From assembly GCA_021779195.1 (NCBI GenBank), contig JAJYBB010000026.1:1-48956 (forward strand): a DNA stretch of 48,956 nt, read 5' to 3'. This document shows positions 15,471 to 24,958 of this stretch, piece by piece; positions within the stretch are counted from its first letter, which is position 1, and the number at the start of each line of letters is the position of its first letter. Made by a program: the position numbers and the translations under genes. The notes under the pieces were generated by a model. It searched no databases. It had not been told where the DNA came from and saw only the letters and a program-made list of their open reading frames with translations. The DNA comes from Bacteroidota bacterium (GTDB lineage: Bacteria; Bacteroidota; Bacteroidia; Bacteroidales; Paludibacteraceae).

Positions 15471-16631
15471 TCACGCATCATCGATAGCCAATTTCTCGAA
15501 CACCTGTTTTTTCCATTCGAGCCATTTTTTTCCGGAATGCAAAAATACAGCTCGTTTCATTGAGTCAACTGATCCGAAACCGCAATTATGAGCCAACTCT
15601 TGATTGTTGATGAAGGGGTTGATGCGAAGTAAATTTTCAGCTTCAGATAAACGGTAACTATTTACGAAACTGCAAAAATTAAGATTATATTGCTGATTAA
15701 TCACGTTTGAAATATAAGTTCGGTTGGTTCCCACGGTTTGAGCCACATTCTGAATCGTCAGGCTGTGATCTAAATATATTTTGTGCTTTTCGAACAATAG
15801 CAGCATTTTTTTTAATAAGTTTTTTCGGGCAAATGAACTGAGCGGGTTTTCGGTGTCGGATTGTGCCAACTCGGATTTCAACTCAGGAAAGGGATCAAAA
15901 CTCTTTTGATTGAGTCCTATCCATCCAATTACAAACAACATTGTTGAAAACAATGCTGAAGCAAATGCGATTCCGCTAATTTCCTCTTTGAAAAATTCAC
16001 GCCCCAATACTGCAAGTGATACAGATGACAAGCCGGTTATGACCATCGCTGCGTTTAGAATTATGGAATAGAATATATTCGTGTCTTTTATATCAGAATA
16101 ATACTGGGTTGCTTTATGACTGTACTTCCTGATGAGTTGGGTATTTCCAAATATAGTTAAAAATACCTCGCAAACAAAAGTAAATTGAATCAGAGGGTAT
16201 ATAATTTTCAAAAATTTAATGCCAACCGACGACGAAACGTAATCTCGATGAAATACCCAGTGTGCAAATTCATCCATTGGAGTAAATGCTACACCAATAA
16301 GATAAAATACAAATAATACAATCGGAAATGCGAAAAAGCGTAAGTGATTATTGAGATTAAATCGATCGTCAATTGTTAATAATCGGAAGTAAATGTAGTA
16401 CATGGGGTAAACCATGAGCATGGAAAGTTGGTACAGTGGATCGATAAAAATATAGAGATTGCGAATTGGCTCGTAATAAAACAAATGCGAAAGATAAACC
16501 ACAAAAGCAAACAGCATGAATTTTCCCAGGAAAAGGCGTGGAATTTTATTTTCACCCCGGCTTGTGTGAAGGGTGATACTCCAAAACAAGGTTACATATA
16601 ACGGTGAAAGTAGCAATATTTGTTTTAGCAT
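15471..16631 (-). CDS. membrane-bound AraC-family regulator, seven TM
   Basis: 386 residues. Seven hydrophobic segments fill residues 4-240 (roughly 4-20, 33-52, 66-85, 97-115, 137-160, 185-208 and 220-240). A C-terminal AraC/XylS DNA-binding domain (about 275-380) has two helix-turn-helix units: LTIQNVAQTVGTNRTYISNV and NNQELAHNCGFGSVDSMKRA. The usual second-helix phenylalanine is kept in GFGSVDSMKRAVFLHSGKKW. Tethering an AraC output to a multi-TM sensor suggests signal detection at the membrane and direct gene control. Its promoter faces that of the ten-PAS kinase across 184 bp, so it is a natural candidate regulator of the signalling cluster and of itself. The ligand is unknown. Confidence 0.88.
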   Translation of the reverse strand: MLKQILLLSPLYVTLFWSITLHTSRGENKIPRLFLGKFMLFAFVVYLSHLFYYEPIRNLYIFIDPLYQLSMLMVYPMYYIYFRLLTIDDRFNLNNHLRFFAFPIVLFVFYLIGVAFTPMDEFAHWVFHRDYVSSSVGIKFLKIIYPLIQFTFVCEVFLTIFGNTQLIRKYSHKATQYYSDIKDTNIFYSIILNAAMVITGLSSVSLAVLGREFFKEEISGIAFASALFSTMLFVIGWIGLNQKSFDPFPELKSELAQSDTENPLSSFARKNLLKKMLLLFEKHKIYLDHSLTIQNVAQTVGTNRTYISNVINQQYNLNFCSFVNSYRLSEAENLLRINPFINNQELAHNCGFGSVDSMKRAVFLHSGKKWLEWKKQVFEKLAIDDA

Positions 16632-16647
16632 GTCATAATATTTGCTA

Positions 16648-16677
16648 CAAAATTACATAAAAAATTTTATTTAACAA
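16648..16677 (-). promoter_or_regulatory. promoter of the AraC-type regulator
   Basis: On the minus strand TTG (plus 16675-16677), exactly 19 bases, then TAATTTTG (plus 16648-16655): a perfect match to TTG-N19-TAnnTTTG. The start site should be near 16641, leaving a leader of about 10 bases before the ATG at 16631. Confidence 0.75.
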
Positions 16678-16728
16678 CAAATTTCTTAATTGTATTGGAT
16701 TAAATGAAAAAAACCATATAAATGTTGT

Positions 16729-16736
16729 TATATTTG
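16729..16736 (+). promoter_or_regulatory. -7 element of the signalling cluster promoter
   Basis: TATATTTG followed by C matches TAnnTTTG and would start transcription near 16743, 73 bases before the ATG at 16816. There is no TTG at the usual -33 distance. This is consistent with a promoter needing an activator, for which the divergent AraC-type protein is a candidate. Confidence 0.5.
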
Positions 16737-16815
16737 CGACGTTAACACAGTTGTACTAAACTGAATTTCAACCTGAATTATAGATTTTTTTTGTTTGCTG
16801 CTTACGCCAACTCTT

Positions 16816-19800
16816 ATGATAAATTCACAGATTGACTTTGCATCATTGCTTGCCGATTCTACACAAACATCGTTAATCGAACTTGTAATAGACAGCCTTT
16901 CTGATCCCTTTTTTATAATTGATCAGGAATGTAGGTATCTTGTTTTCAATTCAGCCCATAAAAAGAACATTAAAATGCTTTTTGATGTGGATATTGAAAA
17001 AGGAAAATTGATGTGCAGTTACCTGAATCCTCTTGAGCTGAGAGAAACCTTCCAGAGGCATTGCGAACTTGCACTTCAGGGCAAATCCTTCGTGTCGACT
17101 AACCTGATTGGGGATGCAAATTTAGAACAACGATGGATAGAAACCAACTTTCAACCTATTTTTAACGAGCATCAGGAAGTTATTGCCATAACGATACATT
17201 TTTCAGATATCACCGATCACAAACAAATAGAAAATGAACTTCGTGATTCACAAGCACTTTATTCATCTTTTGTAGAACATATTCCGGCTGGTGTTTTTCG
17301 CAAAGACTTGGCCGGTAGGTACATATACGTCAATTCCACTTTCTGTCAGCTTAAAGGTTTAAGAAATGATGATATTATTGGAAAATCAGCGTTTGAACTT
17401 GCCAATTACCAGGCATTATTAGCTTCTTTTGATAATAGCGAAAACCATCGCTCCTTAATGCAGGGAGATGCACATCATCAAATGATCATCGAAAACGGAA
17501 AACCTGTTGAAGTGGAGGAAGTATATCCTCGACCCGATGGATCTCTTCAGTATTTGAAAGTAATCAAATCTCCTGTTTTCTCAGCCAATGGAGAAATAAT
17601 CGGTTCACAAGGAATTCAATTTGACATTACAGATCATAAATTAATTGAACATGCATTGATCGATGCCGATCGTCAGCATACAACCCTGATTAGCAACCTG
17701 CCGGGTTTTGTGTATCGATGTGCCAACGACCGAAACTGGACAATGGAATTTATCAGTGATGGTTGCCTAAACATTACCGGTTATACCCCCGATGATTTTA
17801 TCAACAACAAAAAACTTGCATTTAATGATATTATTCATCCTGATTATCAGGAAGCGATTTTCAAAAAGTGGGATGAACTGCTTCGCCAAATGAAAGTTTT
17901 CAAGGATGAATACCCGATTATTACTGCAACCCACGAAATCAGATGGGTATGGGAACAAGGACGGGGGGTGTTTGATGATAACGGCAAGTTGCTTCATCTT
18001 GAAGGCTTTATAACTGATGTTACCGATCGAAAAGGTATAGAAAATGCACTTCGTGAAAGCGAACAGAGATTCCGCAATTTCTTTGAGAATTCTGTTGTAG
18101 CTAAGTCAATTACAAACCTTGACGGCAGTGTAACCGTTAACCAGGCATTTTGTGATCTGATTGGTTACTCAAAGGAAGAATTGAAAAAAATTAAATGGAA
18201 ATCATTTACTCATCCTGATGATATAGAGCGGGACGAGCAAATGCTCAGGAGAATGATTGAAGGAATATCAACGAAAGAACGTTGGGAAAAACGATATATT
18301 CACCACGATGGCACTGTGGTATGGGTTGATATAAGCAGTACCTTACAATTTGATAACGAAGGAAACCCGATGTATTTTATCTCAGTGGTAAATAATGTTA
18401 CCGATCGAAAAATTGCTGAAGAATTATTACGCGAAAAAGAGCTTTTCTTCGAAGACTCGCAGCGGGCAGCAGATATCGGATCATATCGGCTCGACATTAA
18501 AACCGGACGATGGAATTCTTCGGAAGTATTAGATCGGATCTTTGGTATTGATGCTGCTTTCGATCGGGATATTGATGGTTGGCTTCAGCTTGTTTTGCCC
18601 GATGATCAGGAAATGATGAGTCGACATTTCAATGACGAGGTGGTAACACAACACAAACCTTTCAATAAAGAATATCGTATCAAACGTGTTTCAGATGGCG
18701 AAATTCGCTGGGTACATGGCCTTGGTAAATTGGTAGATGATGAACGGCAGCAAATTATCTCAATGTACGGAACCATTCAGGATATCACGACGCGTAAAAT
18801 TACTGAGAATATTCTGCGCGAAAGCGAACAAAAATTCCATGATATTTTTGATTTTTCAGTGATTGGGTTGTCAATTAACACTTCAAATGAGATAATCAAT
18901 GCAAATCAAGCATTTGCCGATATTGTCGGATACAATATTGATGAATTACTCCACAAGAACTGGCGGGATATTTCGCACCCCGACGATATTGAATCCAACG
19001 AGTTAGTGATTGAAACCCTTCTCCGAGGCGAGAAAAAGTCGGAACGCTGGATACAACGTTATATTCATAAAAACGGAAGCCTGATATGGGCTGAAAAAAG
19101 TTCAACATTATTACTTGACTCAACCGGTAATCCTCTTTTTTTCTTAATTTCGATCAATGATATTACTGAACAGGTTGAAAGTGTCTCGAAATTACGCGAA
19201 AGCGAGGAGCGTTTTCGTCGGATTTTTGAACAGAACTTTTCGGTCATGTTCATATTAGATTTTGATACGGGGAAAATTGTGGATGCCAATCCTGCCGCTT
19301 GCGATTTTTATGGTTGGTCGAAAGAAGAAATGCTTCAAAAGACAATCTGGCAAATTAATGTGCTTTCGGAGGATGAATGTCGCGAACAAATTAACTTGGT
19401 TCAAAATTTGAAACGCAAGCATTTCTATTTTACACATCGGAAAGCCGATGGCAGTTTGTGTGAGGTTGACGTTTTCTCCACGGCAATTGAACAGGGTAAT
19501 CAGAAACTGTTACATTCCATTATTCACGATATAACCGAACAAAAGAAAGCCGAACGAATCCTTGTGGAGTCGGAGCGTCGGTTTAGAGATTTGCTATCGA
19601 CAGTGAAATTGTTTTCGATTATTCTTGACATGAATGGGAATATTATTTTTGCCAATAACTTTTTGCTACACGCGACGGGCTGGAAACAGGAAGAAATAAT
19701 CGGTGGTAACTGGTTCGAGTTATTTCTACCTGTAAATGATCCGGAGAATATTAATAAGTTGTTTTTTTCAGGTTTAAAATCGGGTAAAGTCAAGACAAAT

Positions 19801-21447
19801 ATTGAAAACTATATTCGAACTAAATCAGGCGAAAAATTACTTGTTTCTTGGAATAATACGGTATTATTTGATGAATCAGACCAGACCATTGGCATTGCCA
19901 GTCTGGGAACAGATATCACCCAACTGCGAAAGGCAACTGCATTAATCCATGAAAGTTTAGAACGGTTAGATCGTGCTGAAAAAGTTTCTAAATCAGGTAA
20001 TTGGGAATTAGTTTTGGGCTCGAATGTTATGAAAGCATCAGTAGGAGCCGGTTTGATTTATGGCATAAAAGGGGAAGAATTTGATTATGAACATTTAAAA
20101 GGTGTTCCACTGCCTGAATATCGTCAATTCATGGACGAAACAATGAAAAATTTAATCGCTGACAATCAACCTTATGATATTGAATTTAAAATAAAGGCAG
20201 TAGACACAGGAGAGATTAAAGATCTTCATTCAAAGGCATTTTTTGATGCCAAGAAACGAATTGTATTTGGTGTAATTCAAGATATTACCGAAAAGAAAAA
20301 GATTTTCGATCAATTACAGGAAAGTGAGCAGAAACTGAGTACCCTCTTTGCCAATATGTCTGAAATGGTGGTTATTCATGAAATGATTTTCGATGATAAC
20401 GGACAGGCACAGAACTTTAGATTATTGGAATGCAATAATGCATATTTCGATATTTCAGGTATCTCCCGCGAAAAAGCCATCGGAAAATTGGCTACCGAAG
20501 TGTATCAAACTCCTATTGCTCCATATATAGATGAATACGCTCAAGTTTGCAAAACAGGCAAAACAGCCGTTTTCCAAACATATTTTGCACCCTTTGACAG
20601 GCACTTTTTAGTTTCGGCAATTTCGCTTGGTGGAAATCGCTTTTCGACGGTCAGCAACGACATTACCGAAATTTTCAAAAGCCAGGAAGAAGTGCTTCGA
20701 ACTAATCAGGAACTTGAAAATTACATGTACGTTGCTTCGCACGATTTACGATCACCATTGGTTAATATTCAAGGATTTAGTCAACGGTTAAGTAAACAAA
20801 ATTACGAACTTAACACAATACTTGATTCGTGCAGCAGAGAATGCGAATTCAAAGACAAAATGCTTGAGCTTTTAGAAGACAAAATTCCAAACTCATTGCA
20901 ATACATTCAGACCAATGTTTCTAAAATGGATAAACTCATCAATGGGTTATTACAGATTTCACGCACTGGCAGAATGATTATGGATATTCGGCTCGTTGAT
21001 ATGAATAACCTGATTGAAAATGTTTTGAATGCCTATAATTATCAGCTTACAGAAATTGAAGCAACGGTTTCAAAAGAAGAATTATCCGATTGCTATGGCG
21101 ACGAAAACCAGTTGAATCAATTGTTTTCGAACTTGATTGGCAACGCCATAAAATACCGAGATCAAAATCGGAAACTTCAACTCGAAATTTCTTCGAATGA
21201 AAGTTTTAATAAAGTAACGTATGCGGTAAAGGATAATGGCATAGGCATACATCCGCGGAACATAGAGAAAATTTGGGATGTTTTCTACCGGGTCGATGCT
21301 TCCGATCCTGATGCAGGAGATGGATTAGGGTTGAGTGTTGCGCGACGAATTATCGACAAACACAAAGGGCACATCAGTGTTGAATCGACTGAAGGAGTTG
21401 GGAGCACTTTTTTTGTGGAATTATCCCTGTCTGCCCAAGCACTATAA
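16816..21447 (+). CDS. ten-PAS sensor histidine kinase
   Basis: 1543 residues from the ATG at 16816 (an upstream in-frame TTG at 16795 is less likely). Ten PAS units recur about every 125 residues. Their DIT/DVT exit motifs fall near residues 130, 269, 400, 526, 655, 781, 905, 1032, 1155 and 1281. Many open with a RESEQRF-type heptad and carry PAC-like ends. The kinase core follows: phosphoacceptor His1309 in ASHDLRSPL, and an ATP-binding domain with Asn1443 in NLIGNAIKYRD, KDNGIGI and GLGLSVARR. The dimerisation domain has the longer phytochrome-kinase style. No signal peptide or transmembrane helix is seen, so it is cytoplasmic. It is followed 51 bp later by a single-domain receiver, its likely phosphorylation partner. 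Signals sensed are unknown. Confidence 0.92.
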   Translation: MINSQIDFASLLADSTQTSLIELVIDSLSDPFFIIDQECRYLVFNSAHKKNIKMLFDVDIEKGKLMCSYLNPLELRETFQRHCELALQGKSFVSTNLIGDANLEQRWIETNFQPIFNEHQEVIAITIHFSDITDHKQIENELRDSQALYSSFVEHIPAGVFRKDLAGRYIYVNSTFCQLKGLRNDDIIGKSAFELANYQALLASFDNSENHRSLMQGDAHHQMIIENGKPVEVEEVYPRPDGSLQYLKVIKSPVFSANGEIIGSQGIQFDITDHKLIEHALIDADRQHTTLISNLPGFVYRCANDRNWTMEFISDGCLNITGYTPDDFINNKKLAFNDIIHPDYQEAIFKKWDELLRQMKVFKDEYPIITATHEIRWVWEQGRGVFDDNGKLLHLEGFITDVTDRKGIENALRESEQRFRNFFENSVVAKSITNLDGSVTVNQAFCDLIGYSKEELKKIKWKSFTHPDDIERDEQMLRRMIEGISTKERWEKRYIHHDGTVVWVDISSTLQFDNEGNPMYFISVVNNVTDRKIAEELLREKELFFEDSQRAADIGSYRLDIKTGRWNSSEVLDRIFGIDAAFDRDIDGWLQLVLPDDQEMMSRHFNDEVVTQHKPFNKEYRIKRVSDGEIRWVHGLGKLVDDERQQIISMYGTIQDITTRKITENILRESEQKFHDIFDFSVIGLSINTSNEIINANQAFADIVGYNIDELLHKNWRDISHPDDIESNELVIETLLRGEKKSERWIQRYIHKNGSLIWAEKSSTLLLDSTGNPLFFLISINDITEQVESVSKLRESEERFRRIFEQNFSVMFILDFDTGKIVDANPAACDFYGWSKEEMLQKTIWQINVLSEDECREQINLVQNLKRKHFYFTHRKADGSLCEVDVFSTAIEQGNQKLLHSIIHDITEQKKAERILVESERRFRDLLSTVKLFSIILDMNGNIIFANNFLLHATGWKQEEIIGGNWFELFLPVNDPENINKLFFSGLKSGKVKTNIENYIRTKSGEKLLVSWNNTVLFDESDQTIGIASLGTDITQLRKATALIHESLERLDRAEKVSKSGNWELVLGSNVMKASVGAGLIYGIKGEEFDYEHLKGVPLPEYRQFMDETMKNLIADNQPYDIEFKIKAVDTGEIKDLHSKAFFDAKKRIVFGVIQDITEKKKIFDQLQESEQKLSTLFANMSEMVVIHEMIFDDNGQAQNFRLLECNNAYFDISGISREKAIGKLATEVYQTPIAPYIDEYAQVCKTGKTAVFQTYFAPFDRHFLVSAISLGGNRFSTVSNDITEIFKSQEEVLRTNQELENYMYVASHDLRSPLVNIQGFSQRLSKQNYELNTILDSCSRECEFKDKMLELLEDKIPNSLQYIQTNVSKMDKLINGLLQISRTGRMIMDIRLVDMNNLIENVLNAYNYQLTEIEATVSKEELSDCYGDENQLNQLFSNLIGNAIKYRDQNRKLQLEISSNESFNKVTYAVKDNGIGIHPRNIEKIWDVFYRVDASDPDAGDGLGLSVARRIIDKHKGHISVESTEGVGSTFFVELSLSAQAL

Positions 21448-21498
21448 GTTTATTTGTGATACTCATAAAACAATTAACCTTTTATACTACTTATAAAA

Positions 21499-21930
21499 AT
21501 GAAAACTTTTAAAGAATTAATTATTCTTATTGCCGAAGACGATAATGGACACGCTGAGTTGATTCAGGAAGGGCTGAAAGAAGCAGGCGTTTGCAACAAA
21601 ATGATTCGGTTTGAAAACGGAGAAGATGCATGGAATTTCATTTCAAGAACTGGCACTGGCATTATACGCGATCCTTCAAAAGCGTATCTGTTGTTGCTTG
21701 ACATTAATATGCCCCGCATGAATGGCATTGAAGTGTTACAACGAATAAAAGCGGATCAAGATTTGAAGCAAATACCTATAATTATGCTTACTACAACCGA
21801 TGATCCGCGTGAAGTGGAAACTTGCTATCGGCTTGGATGCAGTATTTATATTACCAAACCGGTGCAATTTGATAAATTTGCCGAAACCTTACGACGCATG
21901 GGACTTTTTATTCAAATTGTTAAAATCTAA
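21499..21930 (+). CDS. single-domain response regulator (Rcp1-like)
   Basis: 143 residues, a lone receiver domain. The acidic pocket is AEDD at residues 14-17, the phosphoacceptor is Asp68 in LLLLDINMPRMNG, the Thr is in IIMLTTTDDPREV, and the Lys is in ITKPVQFDKF. The insertion around residues 50-62 is characteristic of the Rcp1 subgroup, which normally pairs with phytochrome-type histidine kinases. That fits the kinase gene ending 51 bp upstream. It has no DNA-binding or enzymatic output, so it probably passes phosphate onward or acts through protein contact. Confidence 0.93.
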   Translation: MKTFKELIILIAEDDNGHAELIQEGLKEAGVCNKMIRFENGEDAWNFISRTGTGIIRDPSKAYLLLLDINMPRMNGIEVLQRIKADQDLKQIPIIMLTTTDDPREVETCYRLGCSIYITKPVQFDKFAETLRRMGLFIQIVKI

Positions 21931-22003
21931 TTGCTTGAATTTGGAAATCTGACCTCAGAAAAAATAAGTGATACAAAACATGATAACCCAACAATATTAA
22001 ACT

Positions 22004-23845
22004 ATGGATGCCCAAAAAAAATTAATTCTGATTATTGAAGATGATAACGGCTTAAATAACCTGATCAGCGAACAAATTAGCGGAGTAGGGTATGAATGTA
22101 AAGGATTTTCGAAAGCCCGCGATGCCATTACATGGTTAAAAGATGCCATTCCGATGTTAATTGTACTCGATTACGGATTGCCCGACCTAACTGGGAATGA
22201 ATTTATTAATGAATTAAAAAAAAGCGGATTAACAGTTCCTCCATTTGTGGTAGCTACCGGTAGGGGTGATGAACGCATTGCCGTGGAAATGATGAAACTC
22301 GGTGCCCGCGATTATATAATCAAAGATGCACATTTCTTGAATCTTATTCAGCACGTGATTTACAGGGTTGTTAAGGAAATTGAAACCGAACGAAAATTAT
22401 CTGAAACCGAGCGTGAACTGAATGAGCTTAATCGCTTCAATTCGCAAATTATCGAAGGAGCTCAAGAAGGTATTATGGTGTATGACAAGCAGCTTAAATA
22501 TGTATCCTTCAATAAATTCATGGAAAAAATCACCGGCACGAATGCCCATGAAGTTATCGGAAAATATATTCCTGATGTTTTCCCGGATATTAAAAATGCT
22601 GACATTTATGAATGTGGAAAGTTGGCTTTAGAAGGAAAGGAATCTGAAATCGAGTTTTATTTCGAATTGCCTGAAACTGGAAAATCAGGATGGGTTTTGA
22701 ATACTTTTTCACCTTTACGAAATGCAGACAATGAAATTATCGGGGTAATTTCGATTGTGCACGATATAACCGAAAGAAAACAATCGGAATTGGCATTGCA
22801 GGTCAACCACGATATGCTACAAAAACTTTTATATTCGAGCACCGATTTTATTCGAACCGATTCGATGGTTGATTATCAGGCATTCTTAAAAACAATGATC
22901 GAAATTTCGGGTGCAAAATATGGCGCTTTTAATCTTTTCGAACGCAATGGAAAAGATTTTTTCACCGTAGCAGTTTCAGCAGGACAAAATGATTTAGCGA
23001 AAGTTACAAAATATTTGGGCTTCGATATTCGTAAAAAAAAATGGAAAATTGATCCGGTTCGTGCAGCGAAAATCAAGGATCAACAAACAACACGTTTCGA
23101 GAATTTAAGAGAACTTACAGGAACGGTTATTCTGGACAAATTAGTATTTTTGATCGAAAAATCTTTCCGGCTCAGTGCCATTTATGTTGTAAAAGTAAAT
23201 TCAAATACGAATGCTTTGGGTGATTTTACGTTGTTATTTACCGATAATGTAGAGTTGCAAAACCGCGAAATTGTTGAATTGTTTGCTAACCAGGTTGCTC
23301 TATACCTGCAACGCAATCAAACGGAAAACGAGATGAAAGAAAGCGAAAATAAATTTCGTCTGTTATTCGATGAGAACCCGCAACCTATGTGGGTTTATGA
23401 CACAGATACCTTAAAATTTTTAGAAATTAACCAAGCAGCTATTGAACATTACGGGTATAGCCGTAAAGAATTTCTAAACATGACGGTCGAAGATATTCAT
23501 CACATTGAAAATAATCCTGCATTATTTAACGATTCAAAACAATCAGGATTAAGTGTTAATTCGGCTGGCGAGTGGCGGCATATTAAGAAAAACGGTGAAG
23601 TGATTGATGTTAAAATGTCATCGTGTGGGCTGATTTTAAATAACAGGGAAACCCGTCACGTGGTGATTCAGGATATCACCGAACGTAAAATTGCCGAGCG
23701 GGCACTTCATGATAAAATGGAAGAATTAATGCGATTCCATAGTTTAACCGTGGATAGAGAGTTAACAATGATTGAATTGAAAAAAGAAATTAACAAAATA
23801 CTCGAAGAAGGAGGTAATCCGCCTAAATATTGGATTGTCAAATAA
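22004..23845 (+). CDS. REC-PAS-GAF-PAS protein without output domain
   Basis: 613 residues. Order: a receiver (residues 5-125; EDD near 12-14, Asp56 in IVLDYGLPDLTG, Lys in YIIKDAH), a coiled linker (125-145), PAS (about 145-265, ending VHDITERKQ), a GAF-like domain (about 275-440), a second PAS (about 445-570, ending IQDITERKIAE), and a C-terminal helix with FHSLTVDRELTMIELKKEIN. That last motif usually links PAS domains to a kinase core in other proteins. Here the protein stops just after it, and only 88 bp remain before the next gene, so no kinase remnant lies downstream. The lack of an output suggests a phosphorylation-controlled scaffold or sensor that acts on a partner in the cluster. 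Confidence 0.88.
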   Translation: MDAQKKLILIIEDDNGLNNLISEQISGVGYECKGFSKARDAITWLKDAIPMLIVLDYGLPDLTGNEFINELKKSGLTVPPFVVATGRGDERIAVEMMKLGARDYIIKDAHFLNLIQHVIYRVVKEIETERKLSETERELNELNRFNSQIIEGAQEGIMVYDKQLKYVSFNKFMEKITGTNAHEVIGKYIPDVFPDIKNADIYECGKLALEGKESEIEFYFELPETGKSGWVLNTFSPLRNADNEIIGVISIVHDITERKQSELALQVNHDMLQKLLYSSTDFIRTDSMVDYQAFLKTMIEISGAKYGAFNLFERNGKDFFTVAVSAGQNDLAKVTKYLGFDIRKKKWKIDPVRAAKIKDQQTTRFENLRELTGTVILDKLVFLIEKSFRLSAIYVVKVNSNTNALGDFTLLFTDNVELQNREIVELFANQVALYLQRNQTENEMKESENKFRLLFDENPQPMWVYDTDTLKFLEINQAAIEHYGYSRKEFLNMTVEDIHHIENNPALFNDSKQSGLSVNSAGEWRHIKKNGEVIDVKMSSCGLILNNRETRHVVIQDITERKIAERALHDKMEELMRFHSLTVDRELTMIELKKEINKILEEGGNPPKYWIVK

Positions 23846-23933
23846 ATTTTTAATGCTTGATATACCGCATTTTAATGAACCACACAAATATTGCGATTGA
23901 GAATAGATTGTTAAGTTAACGATATACATTTGA

Positions 23934-24758
23934 ATGAAAGAACCCAACCAAAAAGTGCGAGAAATTTTATTTGATTTGCAAGGGATAGATGTCTCGATAT
24001 ACGACGAGGTATTTTTAAATAAATCCATTGAGACAAGAATGCGCGAAACCTCTTGTCAAACTATTGACTCTTATTTGAATATTTTGCGAACTGACTCAAC
24101 TGAATTTCATCGGTTTGAACAATCGCTTCAAATTAACTTCAGCACTTTTTTCAGGAATCCGCTTACATTTTCGGTATTAGAAAAAATAATTTTACCTGCA
24201 CTCGATCTGAAAATCAGAAATAAACTAAAAAATGAAATCCGAATCTGGTCGGCGGCTTGTGCCGGCGGTCAGGAAGTGTATAGTTTGGCTATGTTAATTA
24301 ATGAATTAAACGACAGGACAGAACATTCTTTAAAATTTCGTATTTTTGCCACCGACCAATCTGCCGACCAAGTTCAAAAAGCTTCTAAAGGTCTGTATTT
24401 GTCTTCTACATTGGGTAATCTTTCTTTGTCAAGATTTAATAATTGGTTTACGGCTGAAGGTGATTTTTGCAAAGTCAAACCGGTATTAAAAAGCAATATT
24501 GAATTTTCTGTTTTCGATTTGCTCGATTCTACCCGTGCAGTTCCGCCAACTTGTATATTCGGTGATTTTGACTTGGTTTTTTTGTCAAATTTATTATTTT
24601 ATTACAAACCTGAGCTTCAACATAAAATGCTTGAAAAAGCAAAAAATGCTGTGGCAAAAAATGGATTTTTGATTACGGGAGAAACCGAAAGAGAAATTCT
24701 CCTTAAAAATAATTTTCGAGAAATTTATCCGCAATCTGGAATTTTTCAATCAGACTAA
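23934..24758 (+). CDS. CheR-type protein-glutamate methyltransferase
   Basis: 274 residues, normal for CheR. It is predicted to transfer methyl groups from S-adenosylmethionine to glutamates of a receptor-like protein. An N-terminal helical domain (residues 1-75) is followed by the catalytic Rossmann domain. Seen are the family's FFRNPLTF (canonical form FFRE..F), SAM-binding SAACAGGQEVYSLAM (the canonical ribbon Cys-Ser-Thr-Gly is replaced by Cys-Ala-Gly-Gly, the Glu is kept), FATDQSADQVQKASKGLY, and DLVFLSNLLFYYKPELQ (canonical RNV.IYF). No CheB, CheA, CheW or methyl-accepting receptor is in the window. The neighbouring HAMP-containing hybrid kinase, 200 bp downstream, is the obvious candidate substrate. 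Family firm, substrate inferred. Confidence 0.85.
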   Translation: MKEPNQKVREILFDLQGIDVSIYDEVFLNKSIETRMRETSCQTIDSYLNILRTDSTEFHRFEQSLQINFSTFFRNPLTFSVLEKIILPALDLKIRNKLKNEIRIWSAACAGGQEVYSLAMLINELNDRTEHSLKFRIFATDQSADQVQKASKGLYLSSTLGNLSLSRFNNWFTAEGDFCKVKPVLKSNIEFSVFDLLDSTRAVPPTCIFGDFDLVFLSNLLFYYKPELQHKMLEKAKNAVAKNGFLITGETEREILLKNNFREIYPQSGIFQSD

Positions 24759-24856
24759 GTCTTTCAATTCTTTTTTTAAAATTATTTGTTTTGAACGGAA
24801 TAATATAAATATTTATAAGATTAGAATTGATAATCAGTTTTTTACAATAATAATTT

Positions 24857-24864
24857 TACCTTTG
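24857..24864 (+). promoter_or_regulatory. -7 element upstream of the hybrid kinase
   Basis: TACCTTTG followed by C is an exact TAnnTTTG match and would begin transcription near 24871. A -33 TTG at the standard spacing is missing. With the 200-bp gap it suggests that the two downstream kinase genes form their own transcript. Confidence 0.45.
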
Positions 24865-24903
24865 CATCATTTAAGCCTAAAGCGCTTAATAAAAAGGGAG
24901 TTG

Positions 24904-24933
24904 AACCTGTTAGTTAACAATGACTGACAGGTT
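24904..24933 (+). promoter_or_regulatory. 11-bp hairpin in the hybrid-kinase leader
   Basis: AACCTGTTAGT (24904-24914) pairs with ACTGACAGGTT (24923-24933), with one T-G wobble and an 8-base loop. It ends 25 bases before the ATG at 24959 and is not followed by a T tract, so it is unlikely to be a terminator. It could be an operator palindrome or an RNA element near the start codon. Confidence 0.45.
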
Positions 24934-24958
24934 TATCAAATTTACAACAAATAATATT

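Noticed and set aside
17200-20690. Repeated motifs in the ten-PAS gene as an assembly artefact or direct repeats
   Set aside because: The units differ clearly at DNA and protein level; only short motifs recur, as expected of diverged PAS domains.
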